Shown: piece after piece, positions 1 through 6,815 of the stretch | How positions within the stretch are numbered: the stretch's first letter is position 1 | Layout: each line of letters opens with the position of its first letter | Assembly: GCA_030145365.1 (NCBI GenBank) | Contig: JAQYVS010000434.1 | Span: 1-14,216, forward strand | DNA from: Desulfofustis sp. | GTDB taxonomy: Bacteria; Desulfobacterota; Desulfobulbia; Desulfobulbales; Desulfocapsaceae | Direction of reading: 5' to 3' | Length of the DNA stretch: 14,216 bases | Notes under the pieces: generated by a model | Seen by the model: the letters and a program-made list of their open reading frames with translations, nothing else | Told to the model about the DNA's origin: nothing | Database searches by the model: none | Made by a program: the position numbers and the translations under genes

Positions 1-1001
1 CAGTTGAAGGAAACACCCGAGATTGTGGACGTGGAGTCTTCGGCCCGGTAATCTGCTAATGCCGAAGTACCGCAGCTCACGGTTTTCAATGTAAGCGACC
101 TGCACAGATCGATGACCTGATCCGGGAACGAGTCGTTCCGGTCATTATCCCTATCGTCTTCAACTACAACAACCGTACTGTCAAACCCCATATGCTTCTT
201 GAACAGCAGGCATTTGGCTGCTAAATATTCGGTCATGGTCTTGTGATAATCAAGATGATCCTGGCTGAGATTGGTAAATATTGCCAGATCATAATAAATG
301 GGTCCCAGACGTTTCTGCTTCAGAGCATGTGAAGACACTTCCATAATCACATGGGTTACACCGTTGTCTGCCATGTCCCGAAGCACTCCATGCAGTGTCA
401 GGGGATCGGGGGTAGTAAACGGTGCTGGCCTGGAAATCAATTCATTTGTTTTACTCCAGTAACGATATTCAACAGTACCGATTACTCCAACTCTGATCTG
501 AGAGTTTATGAGGACCTGTTCCATCAGGTAAGAAACCGTAGTCTTGCCATTGGTACCAGTTATCCCTATCATCGTCATTTCCGAAGCTGGATTCTGATAC
601 AAGCGGGAAGCTAATCGTCCGAGAATTGCTCTGGTGTCATCGACAATAACGATAACGATTCCTTTACGCTCCAGGTCTTTTATACTGATCACTCCCTTTT
701 CGACAACAATAGCGTCAGCCCCAGCTTCAATGGCCTGATCAAGAAACGAATGACCGTCATTTTTCACACCTTTAACCGCTACAAAAAGAGTGCCAGGGCC
801 TGCCTCACCTGAATGTTGACAAATTAAATTAATGCGTAAATTATCCGGAATGGACCTGCCGGCCAAGGTGTAGGGCTGCCCGACAAGCAGGTCTTTCAGC
901 TTTCGACTATACCTGGCAGTTGCTCTGGAATATTCGTTTTTTTGTATCGGGCCCAATGAACTACTCCGGCTCAGAAATCTGAGGCTTTTTATAAGCGGCA
1001 T
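1..1001 (-). CDS. murE: UDP-N-acetylmuramoyl-tripeptide synthetase, N-terminal part (cut by left edge)
   Basis: Mur ligase that adds the third stem-peptide residue (probably meso-diaminopimelate) to UDP-MurNAc-L-Ala-D-Glu in the cytoplasm, using ATP. The frame is open for 333 codons to the window edge, with no frameshift. Visible motifs, counted from the ATG at 1001: P-loop GTNGKTT at 149-155, substrate motif TTPDPLTLH at 196-204, EVSSHAL at 221-227, TNLSQDHLDYH at 243-253, and K263 in AAK where the family has its carbamylated lysine. The part that decides DAP versus Lys is outside the window. The start is uncertain. ATG at 1001 has AGGA 8 nt upstream and overlaps the preceding PBP gene by 41 bp. 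TTG at 956 has GGAG 7 nt upstream and lies just after the PBP stop. The family core begins near KLKDLL (residues 34-39), so either start is possible. The usual N-terminal DSR motif reads HSG here. It is the last gene of the mraZ-led cluster in this window. Confidence 0.93.
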   Translation of the reverse strand, partial: MPLIKSLRFLSRSSSLGPIQKNEYSRATARYSRKLKDLLVGQPYTLAGRSIPDNLRINLICQHSGEAGPGTLFVAVKGVKNDGHSFLDQAIEAGADAIVVEKGVISIKDLERKGIVIVIVDDTRAILGRLASRLYQNPASEMTMIGITGTNGKTTVSYLMEQVLINSQIRVGVIGTVEYRYWSKTNELISRPAPFTTPDPLTLHGVLRDMADNGVTHVIMEVSSHALKQKRLGPIYYDLAIFTNLSQDHLDYHKTMTEYLAAKCLLFKKHMGFDSTVVVVEDDRDNDRNDSFPDQVIDLCRSLTLKTVSCGTSALADYRAEDSTSTISGVSFN

Positions 1002-2847
1002 CAACCGCGTCCTGTTCAAGAATGAGGACCACTTTTGTCCCTGGTTTCAATTTGGTCCCCGGGGGCGGCTGTTGAGAAACCACTCTACCCGATCCCTTTA
1101 TCTCAATTTTCACATCAATACTGTGCAGCAGACGTAAACATTTACGCAGACTCATTCCGGTAAAAGACACCATTTCAGTCTCAAGCACCGCCTGTTCAAG
1201 CACACGTTCAGTTAATTGCCGACCGTCGGTCGAGAAACGAAAGTTAGTGTCCTCCTGTTCCTTCGGACTCATCATATCGGAGAGATTTTTCATCACCCGT
1301 TGCAGGGCAACAATCGAACCAAACATATTCATCGCTTTCCCGGTGAGTGATAAGTCCTGTTTGTTCCCTGCCTGAAAGCCCGGTCCTGAAGCTGTCAACA
1401 GAAGTACCAGCTCAGGTTTTTTCTGAGGGAGCAGGGCAATGCCCAGAAAATGATGTGTCAATGATTCAGGTCTGTCTTGCTTATATGTTGTGCTCTCTCC
1501 CTGCAAAACTGAGGAATCGAGCGGTCCCGGGACACCCAGCAGTCTGAAAAGCTCTCGTGCTTGTTCTGAAACACCATCGAGCAACAAGCCTTTTTTCGGC
1601 TCGGACTTAAGATCTTCAAGGAGGAATTCCTGCTGGTTTTTGCGCAATACAAACCGCTCTCCCGCGTGCGGTGTAACTTCTGCCCCGCCATTTACCGCTC
1701 TGGTAACGGCGGTGAGGAGTTGTAAAGGCGTCTGCATCTCCGGGACCGTCTCGAAATCTCTTTTTTTTGTCAGTCCTCCATTATACGGAATGGACGTTGG
1801 CTCAATTCCTGCAGAACTGATAAAATCATAGTTGGGCTGAGCGTCCGCTCCAAGTTTATTCCACAACTGAAGTTGTACACCAAGTTTGCGTTTATCAGAA
1901 ACCACGCTCCATGGAAGTGGCGGATTTTCCAACCCTGCCTGGCTCTCAAACAGGGAAAGATCTTTTAAAAATATCTTGAACGGTTCCGGAACTGCTATTT
2001 TCTCGTTGAACAGATCGGAAAAAATTGGTTCCGGATAGGTGTGGAATTTGTTCGGATCAAATGACGGTACTTGATCATAAGCTATCAAGGCCCCCGAATC
2101 AGCTTCCATCACCAGCGCCCCCACCTTGATCCCATGCATCGAAGCGGCAAACTGCTTCAGAAATTCATCAAGAATACGCTGTATCTTTAAATCGAGTGTA
2201 AGAATCAGATGGCGGCCGTCAACTCCCGGCCTTGTGTCACCCATTTGCAGCAGATCGCTGGTATCATCTTTCTTAAGCCGATGTCTTGCTTCCAGCTTAT
2301 TGAGATATTGCTCAATCCCGGATAGACCGGAATCTCTTTCAGCAAAGCCAACCAGATGAGCTGCAGATTCACCTTGCGGATAATATCGGATATACTCTCT
2401 ATGGAGATACACGCCGGGAAGATCAAGCTTTCTAATCTCGTCTTCCTGGTCCTGGCTGATATCTTTTGCCAGCCATACCCTGAGGCGTCCTTCCCCGACA
2501 CGATCATAAAGATCGTTTTCGGATGTTTCAAGTATTGAAGATAATGGAGCAATTACTTGATTGACATCCTCAATTTCTCGGATATTAGTGTACACGGACA
2601 CCCGTTCGTAGGATATGGCAAGTTCTTTATAATTCCTGTCGTATATCGTACCCCTGGTTATTTCTTGATCAGTTGAAAATTGGTCTTTTCCTAACCTGAC
2701 TACCTTTCTGACCTGTTCCCATATAAGCTGGGTCTGTTCCTTTTCATACCAAGCATAACCGGCAAGCACCATGCTCAGCAGGAGGATGAGAATAATAAGC
2801 CATCGTCGTCTGACGCTCTGCGTCCGTAGACGGGACCGCTTGCCCAT
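961..2847 (-). CDS. ftsI: FtsI/PBP3-type penicillin-binding protein with PASTA domain, apparently lacking the catalytic motifs
   Basis: It occupies the ftsI slot between ftsL and murE. The protein is 628 aa with a basic cytoplasmic tail, one TM helix (about 15-33) and a periplasmic remainder. The pedestal/dimerisation region is well kept: RGTIYDRN at 65-72, RYYPQGESAAHLVGF at 154-168, GLSGIEQY at 174-181. So is the transpeptidase scaffold: LILTLDLKIQ at 214-223, FDPN at 263-266, TPLQLL at 373-378, NGG at 386-388. A PASTA domain fills about 556-611. The catalytic motifs are not recognisable. The SxxK position reads EPFK (288-291), the SxN position reads SDK (317-319), and the KTG position reads EST (451-453). 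The spacing between the first two is also shorter than in typical FtsI. The frame is uninterrupted, which suggests a retained non-catalytic protein rather than a decayed gene. The start is 10 bp after ftsL, with a close GGA. FtsI is the best family name, but transpeptidase activity should not be assumed. Confidence 0.85.
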   Translation of the reverse strand: MGKRSRLRTQSVRRRWLIILILLLSMVLAGYAWYEKEQTQLIWEQVRKVVRLGKDQFSTDQEITRGTIYDRNYKELAISYERVSVYTNIREIEDVNQVIAPLSSILETSENDLYDRVGEGRLRVWLAKDISQDQEDEIRKLDLPGVYLHREYIRYYPQGESAAHLVGFAERDSGLSGIEQYLNKLEARHRLKKDDTSDLLQMGDTRPGVDGRHLILTLDLKIQRILDEFLKQFAASMHGIKVGALVMEADSGALIAYDQVPSFDPNKFHTYPEPIFSDLFNEKIAVPEPFKIFLKDLSLFESQAGLENPPLPWSVVSDKRKLGVQLQLWNKLGADAQPNYDFISSAGIEPTSIPYNGGLTKKRDFETVPEMQTPLQLLTAVTRAVNGGAEVTPHAGERFVLRKNQQEFLLEDLKSEPKKGLLLDGVSEQARELFRLLGVPGPLDSSVLQGESTTYKQDRPESLTHHFLGIALLPQKKPELVLLLTASGPGFQAGNKQDLSLTGKAMNMFGSIVALQRVMKNLSDMMSPKEQEDTNFRFSTDGRQLTERVLEQAVLETEMVSFTGMSLRKCLRLLHSIDVKIEIKGSGRVVSQQPPPGTKLKPGTKVVLILEQDAVDAAYKKPQISEPE

Positions 2848-2857
2848 ACTTCCAACA

Positions 2858-3226
2858 TTACCTGATCTTAAAAACCTGTTTATCGCCCGGAACGAAGAGT
2901 GCCAACTCGGCTCCAGCCCGTTTCAGCACCTGCTGCTCAGACATCAACTTTGCGCGCTCGGCCAGCAATATAATCTGCTGCTCTTTTAACTGGTGCCTGC
3001 TGGCCTCAATCGATTGTATGGTTTGCTCACCGCGGGTAGCGGCGAAACTGAGCCACAAATTAATACAGAAGACTACGATCACGATGGCCAGGGCAATCTT
3101 GGAGAATGCCAGCCACAAGGCAGTGCCTCCCGGTAATGCAAGCGGTTTTCTTCGACGCAATTGTTGTTTGAACTTTGCATCTACTGCTGATTGTGAAACA
3201 TACCGAACTGAATTCTGATAATTCAT
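2858..3226 (-). CDS. ftsL: FtsL-like cell division protein
   Basis: Small bitopic membrane protein of 122 aa. It has a basic cytoplasmic N-terminal part (KQQLRRRKP), one hydrophobic helix (about 40-60), then a periplasmic stretch rich in E, Q, R, L and A that reads as a coiled coil. That architecture, together with its place between rsmH and the ftsI homologue, identifies FtsL. FtsL joins FtsB and FtsQ at the divisome and activates FtsW/FtsI septal synthesis. Sequence similarity within this family is low, so the call rests on topology and position. I place the start at the ATG at 3226, which has a run of five G preceded by A 5 nt upstream. The GTG at 3232 would sit on top of that ribosome binding site. 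The gene follows rsmH by 12 bp. In this genome its downstream partner looks catalytically dead, so which transpeptidase it activates is unclear. Confidence 0.8.
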   Translation of the reverse strand: MNYQNSVRYVSQSAVDAKFKQQLRRRKPLALPGGTALWLAFSKIALAIVIVVFCINLWLSFAATRGEQTIQSIEASRHQLKEQQIILLAERAKLMSEQQVLKRAGAELALFVPGDKQVFKIR

Positions 3227-3238
3227 GTACACCCCCTG

Positions 3239-4138
3239 TTACGCAAACCGCTCAGCAACCCTCAGTCGCCCGCTTCTTGCTCGCGGATTCTCCGCGACCT
3301 CAACACTTCCCGGAACAACTGGTTTTTTGGTAATGACATTCAATCTGGTACTATTGTTCAATGCCCTCTTAACAATTCGATCTTCCAGCGAGTGGAATGA
3401 GATAACACATAGTCGTCCGCCGGTGACAAGATGATCACCAGCTTTCTTTAAAATTTCTCCGAGATTTGCCAACTCATCATTAACTGCGATCCTAAGTGCC
3501 TGAAAAACTTTGGTAGCCACATGGATTCTTGGCGGATGGAATTTTTTGGGAATCGCTGTGTAAACGATTTGAGCCAATTGTTCCGTTTGCTCAATGGGGT
3601 TTGTTTTGCGCTCTTCCACGATTCTGGCCGCTATTCTCCTGGACTGTTTCTCGTCTCCGTAATAGTAAAAAAGGTCAGCCAACTCACGCTCACTCGATTC
3701 ACCTACAATCTGTGCCGCTGTTAGCGGGCGACGCCGATCCATTCTCATATCAAGCGGCTCATTTCTCCTGAAACTGAAGCCGCGACCCTCCGCATCCAAT
3801 TGCAGCGAAGAGAGCCCTATATCGATCAATATGCCATCTACTTCAGCAACTCCTGCTTCCTGCAAACCTTGATCGATTTCCTTGAAATTACGCTGTATTA
3901 CAGTGAGTCTATTGCGATAGGGTTCCACGTTTTCAAGGCCCAACCTGATTGCCTCTTCGTCCCAATCAAAAGCGATAACTTTGCCTTCAGGTGCCGAGCG
4001 TTTCAAAATCTCTCTGGTATGACCACCCAGCCCAAATGTTCCGTCCATGTACGTGCCTCCGGAAACCACCCGAAGCATCGCCATAGTTTCCTCAAGAAGA
4101 ACAGGCCGATGAACATCCCAGCGGGAAGTCTCGGACAT
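3239..4138 (-). CDS. rsmH: 16S rRNA (cytosine1402-N4)-methyltransferase RsmH (MraW)
   Basis: Methylates N4 of C1402 in the P site of 16S rRNA using S-adenosylmethionine; with RsmI it forms m4Cm1402. The length of 299 aa is normal. Family motifs in order: HRPVLLEETM at 10-19, the SAM loop DGTFGLGGHT at 32-41, DIGLSSLQLD at 106-115, GRGFSFR then PLDMRMD at 118-134, FQALRIAVNDEL, VISFHSLEDRIVK, and the C-terminal NPRARSGRLRVAER. The ATG shares one base with the mraZ stop (TGATG), so the two genes are very likely translationally coupled. It is co-transcribed with mraZ and the division genes downstream, as in most bacteria that keep the mra cluster. Confidence 0.98.
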   Translation of the reverse strand: MSETSRWDVHRPVLLEETMAMLRVVSGGTYMDGTFGLGGHTREILKRSAPEGKVIAFDWDEEAIRLGLENVEPYRNRLTVIQRNFKEIDQGLQEAGVAEVDGILIDIGLSSLQLDAEGRGFSFRRNEPLDMRMDRRRPLTAAQIVGESSERELADLFYYYGDEKQSRRIAARIVEERKTNPIEQTEQLAQIVYTAIPKKFHPPRIHVATKVFQALRIAVNDELANLGEILKKAGDHLVTGGRLCVISFHSLEDRIVKRALNNSTRLNVITKKPVVPGSVEVAENPRARSGRLRVAERFA

Positions 4139-4608
4139 CAGTCGATTCCGTGCCTAGCCAGGCTGTCGCTAATTTCATCAAAGTTTTCAAGGGTCTTGCG
4201 ATATTCCAGCTGCCATGCGTCCTTGTCCCAAATCTCGATATATTCAAGCCTGCCGTTTAAAACGACATCCTTGTCTATATTGACTTCCGACCGCAAAAAG
4301 GATGGGATCAATAACCGGCCCTGTTTGTCCAGTGAACATTCAGTAATACCTGACACAACATATCTGGCAAAATTGGAGATAATCCGATCTTCGCGTGACT
4401 TAGTCAACAAACTGTCTTCCTTTACCTGCCACGCGCCCACGGGATAGATGCGAAGATTTTTAATCCATGGAGCAATAATCAACATCCCCGACCCGTAGCG
4501 CTGCAGAACCTCCCGAAACCGGCTCGGCACATTCAGACGACCCTTAGGATCGAGTGTATGCTCGGACCTGCTGCGAAACCTGCTTATGAGAATGTCTGAC
4601 TTGGCCAC
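4138..4608 (-). CDS. mraZ: Transcriptional regulator MraZ
   Basis: DNA-binding protein of the SpoVT/AbrB-like fold. It forms oligomeric rings and in studied bacteria represses or modulates the mra/dcw operon it heads. This one has 156 aa and two half-domains, each with the signature DxxGR: DPKGR at 20-24, followed by LNVPSRFR, and DKQGR at 94-98, followed by LLIPSFLR. The start is the GTG at 4608; an in-frame stop lies 15 nt upstream of it and no other start precedes the first motif. The Shine-Dalgarno is weak. A sigma70-like promoter and a phased repeat array lie directly upstream, and the array reaches the start codon, which suggests autoregulation. The gene overlaps rsmH by one base. Confidence 0.97.
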   Translation of the reverse strand: MAKSDILISRFRSRSEHTLDPKGRLNVPSRFREVLQRYGSGMLIIAPWIKNLRIYPVGAWQVKEDSLLTKSREDRIISNFARYVVSGITECSLDKQGRLLIPSFLRSEVNIDKDVVLNGRLEYIEIWDKDAWQLEYRKTLENFDEISDSLARHGID

Positions 4609-4663
4609 GCGGAAACCACTCTACTCCATATTTTACCGCCTTACATCCACTTTACACCACTTT
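4605..4663 (-). promoter_or_regulatory. Phased MraZ-box-like repeat array in the mraZ leader
   Basis: Read on the minus strand, seven-base units begin at 4663 (AAAGTGG), 4653 (AAAGTGG), 4642 (AAGGCGG), 4632 (AATATGG), 4622 (AGAGTGG) and 4611 (CGCGTGG). They are separated by 3, 4, 3, 3 and 4 bases, so the step is 10, 11, 10, 10 and 11 bp, close to one helical turn. The first two are identical, the third differs at two bases, and the last three are degenerate but keep the final GG in phase. MraZ binding sites known in other bacteria are tandem short G-rich boxes at about this pitch, including AAAGTG-type boxes in mollicutes. The last unit contains the GTG start codon. The first three boxes are a confident call; the extension to six is inference. 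Confidence 0.7.
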
Positions 4664-4670
4664 CTGTCTT

Positions 4671-4698
4671 TTTATACTAAGAGGAAAGAGTAAGTCAA
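4671..4698 (-). promoter_or_regulatory. Sigma70-like promoter of the mraZ cluster
   Basis: On the minus strand a -35 element TTGACT (4698-4693) and a -10 element TATAAA (4676-4671) are separated by 16 bp. The predicted transcription start is near 4664, immediately before the first repeat of the MraZ-box-like array. That leaves a leader of about 55 nt, all of which is covered by the array. No other promoter of this quality was seen within the cluster, so it probably drives mraZ through murE and beyond. Confidence 0.65.
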
Positions 4699-4744
4699 GG
4701 AAAAAGATGCGTAAATTCAGGATAATAGTGATTTTGCTCGATCA

Positions 4745-5107
4745 ATGACAAAACACAATATATGGTGGGTGACAAATAGGAAAACACTACAGAATGTAGA
4801 AAACTATTTATACCAGTACGAATTCAAACTATTATTCACAACGAGAAATATACCGTATATATTTGATATAATTAAAAATATTGTAAATATTCAAATTTTT
4901 GTATTTTTAGGTAAAAAAACACCAGGTGGTGCAAAGTGGATACAAAAAATTGGCCTCGAAACAGATGTGGATGTGTCTGGGGAAAATGAAAAAGGCGAGT
5001 GCGCTATAAATATGTCAGGATCTTATCCCGGTGTCGGATATACAGGTGATCAATATCAGTTCGATATTTCAAGAACTGAAAAACCAAACCCTTGCCACCA
5101 CATGTGA
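4745..5107. other. AT-rich intergenic stretch between ruvB and the mra promoter
   Basis: About 360 bp with no gene I can support. The left half (roughly 4745-4920) is strikingly AT-rich compared with everything else here and contains many TATAAT-like strings. A 120-codon plus-strand frame spans the stretch. It lacks a Shine-Dalgarno, has no recognisable domain, crosses an abrupt composition change, and ends 3 bp from the ruvB stop, so I treat it as chance. A small inverted repeat with a T-tract (4913-4931) may terminate the ruvB transcript. Another imperfect hairpin (arms 5056-5062 and 5073-5079, 10-nt loop) has no T-tract. Confidence 0.5.
4913..4931 (-). terminator. Possible intrinsic terminator after ruvB
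   Basis: On the minus strand, CACCA-CC-TGGTG (4931-4920) is followed directly by seven T (4919-4913). The stem is only five base pairs with a two-base loop, or four with a four-base loop, so it is weak. Its position, 180 bp beyond ruvB and before the mraZ promoter, is where a terminator for the cca-to-ruvB run is expected. Confidence 0.35.
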
Positions 5108-5110
5108 GCG

Positions 5111-6172
5111 TTATTCGTTAGAGCCAAAAAGCGACGGTTGAATTTTGTCCGCTTTGGGGGGTTGGCGTTCAAAGTGTTCATATGCCTTAAGGGTTGCCAC
5201 ACGGCCGCGTTGAGTTCTGTTCAAAAAGCCGGACTGGATCAGAAACGGTTCATATACGTCTTCAAGGGTTGTTTTTTCTTCGCAAACTGACGTAGCCAAT
5301 GTTTCAAGCCCGATTGGCCCGCCAGCAAATTTGTCGATAATGGTCAACATGATATTGCGATCCATATCGTCAAGGCCAATCTCATCCACATTCAGCAGGT
5401 TCAAGGCACTGTCAGCCACCTCTTGATTCACCACTGTATGTTCGTGGACTTCTGCAAAATCTCTGACCCGTCGCAGCAGTCGATTTGCTATTCGCGGTGT
5501 TCCACGGGATCTGCGGCCAAGTTCCAAGGCACCGGCTTCATCAATGTTCAAACCAAGTATCTTTGCCGAGCGCTGAACAATGATGACCAGCTCCTCGGGT
5601 GAATAAAACTCAAGCCGGAGAATATCGCCAAATCGGTCCCTGAGCGGCGGCGTCAGCAAACCGGTTCTGGTGGTTGCCCCAATCAGGGTAAATCGTGGTA
5701 AATCCATTTTAATGGATCGGGCTCCCGGACCTTGACCGATGATCAGATCCAACTGAAAATCCTCCATCGCTGGATATAAAATCTCCTCGACCACATGATT
5801 GAGCCGGTGAATTTCATCGATAAAGAGAATATCCCCTTCCTGCAAACTGGTGAGAATTGCCGCAAGATCCCCTTGTTTTTCGATAACCGGCCCTGAAGTC
5901 GGCTTAATACCGAACCCCATTTCATTGGCAATTATCTGAGACAGTGTGGTCTTACCCAGACCGGGAAATCCGTGAAACAAAATATGATCAAGTGGTTCAC
6001 TACGCTTTTTGGCGGCGCCAATGGAGACATTGAGACGTCTTTTGAGCTGTTCCTGGCCGATGTAATCGACCAACCGCTTAGGTCTCAGATTATTTGCCTG
6101 GACAAGATCACGAGAAGTTGGAGCGGGATCGACCAGTCGTTCATCACCAAAGATTTCTTCTTCGAAATTCAT
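5111..6172 (-). CDS. ruvB: Holliday junction branch migration ATPase RuvB
   Basis: AAA+ hexameric motor that drives branch migration of Holliday junctions together with RuvA, before cleavage by RuvC. The product is 353 aa from the ATG at 6172, the usual family length. It has a Walker A GFPGLGKT (family normally GPPGLGKT), Walker B ILFIDEIHR, sensor-1 GATTR, arginine-finger region LRDRFG, and the C-terminal winged-helix domain with PFLIQSGFLNRTQRGR. I choose the start at 6172. It has AGGAG 6 nt upstream and overlaps the ruvA stop by 4 bp (ATGA). A start at 6190 would add six residues with no good ribosome binding site. It is the last gene of the ruvCAB group. Confidence 0.98.
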   Translation of the reverse strand: MNFEEEIFGDERLVDPAPTSRDLVQANNLRPKRLVDYIGQEQLKRRLNVSIGAAKKRSEPLDHILFHGFPGLGKTTLSQIIANEMGFGIKPTSGPVIEKQGDLAAILTSLQEGDILFIDEIHRLNHVVEEILYPAMEDFQLDLIIGQGPGARSIKMDLPRFTLIGATTRTGLLTPPLRDRFGDILRLEFYSPEELVIIVQRSAKILGLNIDEAGALELGRRSRGTPRIANRLLRRVRDFAEVHEHTVVNQEVADSALNLLNVDEIGLDDMDRNIMLTIIDKFAGGPIGLETLATSVCEEKTTLEDVYEPFLIQSGFLNRTQRGRVATLKAYEHFERQPPKADKIQPSLFGSNE

Positions 6173-6795
6173 GCGAGACTCCTGAGGCATTCTCTAAGCA
6201 GTTCTTCAACGGAAAGGGCATAAAATGCTTCATCACCAAACCGTCTTTTTACCGATGTCAGTGATTTTCGACAGACCGGATCGCTGTAGCCAAGATTCCC
6301 CAGAGCGGACAAAACATCGGCCACAGCAGAAGTAGTGCCAGGAGCTATAGCACCAGCCATCTCAATCGGATCGATGCCCGCGCCGGAAACCAGATCGCCA
6401 ACCTTATCCTTCAGCTCCATGCAAATCCGTTCAGCGGTCTTCTTTCCAACCCCCTGGAGTGCGGTCAACTGTTTGATATCTTTACTGACAATTGCTCGGC
6501 ATAAGTCGCCAACCCGCATTCCCGAAAGAGCAGCCAGCCCCAATTTGGGACCGATACCTGAGACCGAAGTCAGGTGCAGAAACATCTGCTTATCTTCAGT
6601 ACCCAGAAACCCGTACAGGACGATGGCATCTTCTCTTACCTGGGTGTGAATATGCAGAAAGGTTTCTTGGTCTGAGTCAGGAAGTCGAGCCAGGGTGTCG
6701 GTGGTGAGAAACACCTCATACCCAACACCTGAAACGTCGATCACTGCACGGTCCAGCCCTTTGATTAGAACTTTGCCGGAGAGCGTTGCTATCAT
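6169..6795 (-). CDS. ruvA: Holliday junction branch migration protein RuvA
   Basis: Tetrameric junction-binding protein that loads RuvB onto four-way DNA. It is 208 aa, with the N-terminal OB-fold (starting MIATLSGKV, then GVGYEV), two helix-hairpin-helix motifs (SVSGIGPKLGLAAL near 78-91 and LQGVGKKTAERICMELKDK near 113-131), a loop rich in Ala, Gly and Pro, and the small RuvB-contacting domain at the C terminus. The start has AGGA 6 nt upstream and lies 20 bp after ruvC. The stop overlaps ruvB by 4 bp, so A and B are likely made in coupled amounts. Confidence 0.98.
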   Translation of the reverse strand: MIATLSGKVLIKGLDRAVIDVSGVGYEVFLTTDTLARLPDSDQETFLHIHTQVREDAIVLYGFLGTEDKQMFLHLTSVSGIGPKLGLAALSGMRVGDLCRAIVSKDIKQLTALQGVGKKTAERICMELKDKVGDLVSGAGIDPIEMAGAIAPGTTSAVADVLSALGNLGYSDPVCRKSLTSVKRRFGDEAFYALSVEELLRECLRSLA

Positions 6796-6815
6796 GGGTC
6801 TTCCTTATTTTTCAG

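Noticed and set aside
1..960. Possible frameshifted or broken murE, suggested because only a short plus-strand frame (351-614) shows up here
   Set aside because: Translating the reverse strand by hand gives one uninterrupted frame of 333 codons with all expected Mur-ligase motifs; it simply runs off the left edge.
1490..2552. Several 60-115 codon frames inside the PBP gene on both strands
   Set aside because: All lie within the intact 628-codon gene and show no domain or initiation signal.
3800..4447. 215-codon plus-strand frame opposite rsmH and mraZ
   Set aside because: Antisense to two strongly conserved genes, with no family resemblance and no ribosome binding site; a shadow of their codon use.
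5056..5079. Hairpin with 7-bp arms just downstream of ruvB, considered as a terminator
   Set aside because: The loop is 10 nt, the arms are not GC-rich, and no T-tract follows on the minus strand.
4745..5107. 120-codon plus-strand frame in the ruvB-mraZ gap
   Set aside because: No Shine-Dalgarno, no recognisable domain, and an abrupt composition change inside the frame; kept only as an intergenic observation.
6173..6190. Longer ruvB starting at 6190
   Set aside because: No good ribosome binding site; the ATG at 6172 has AGGAG and forms the common ATGA overlap with ruvA.
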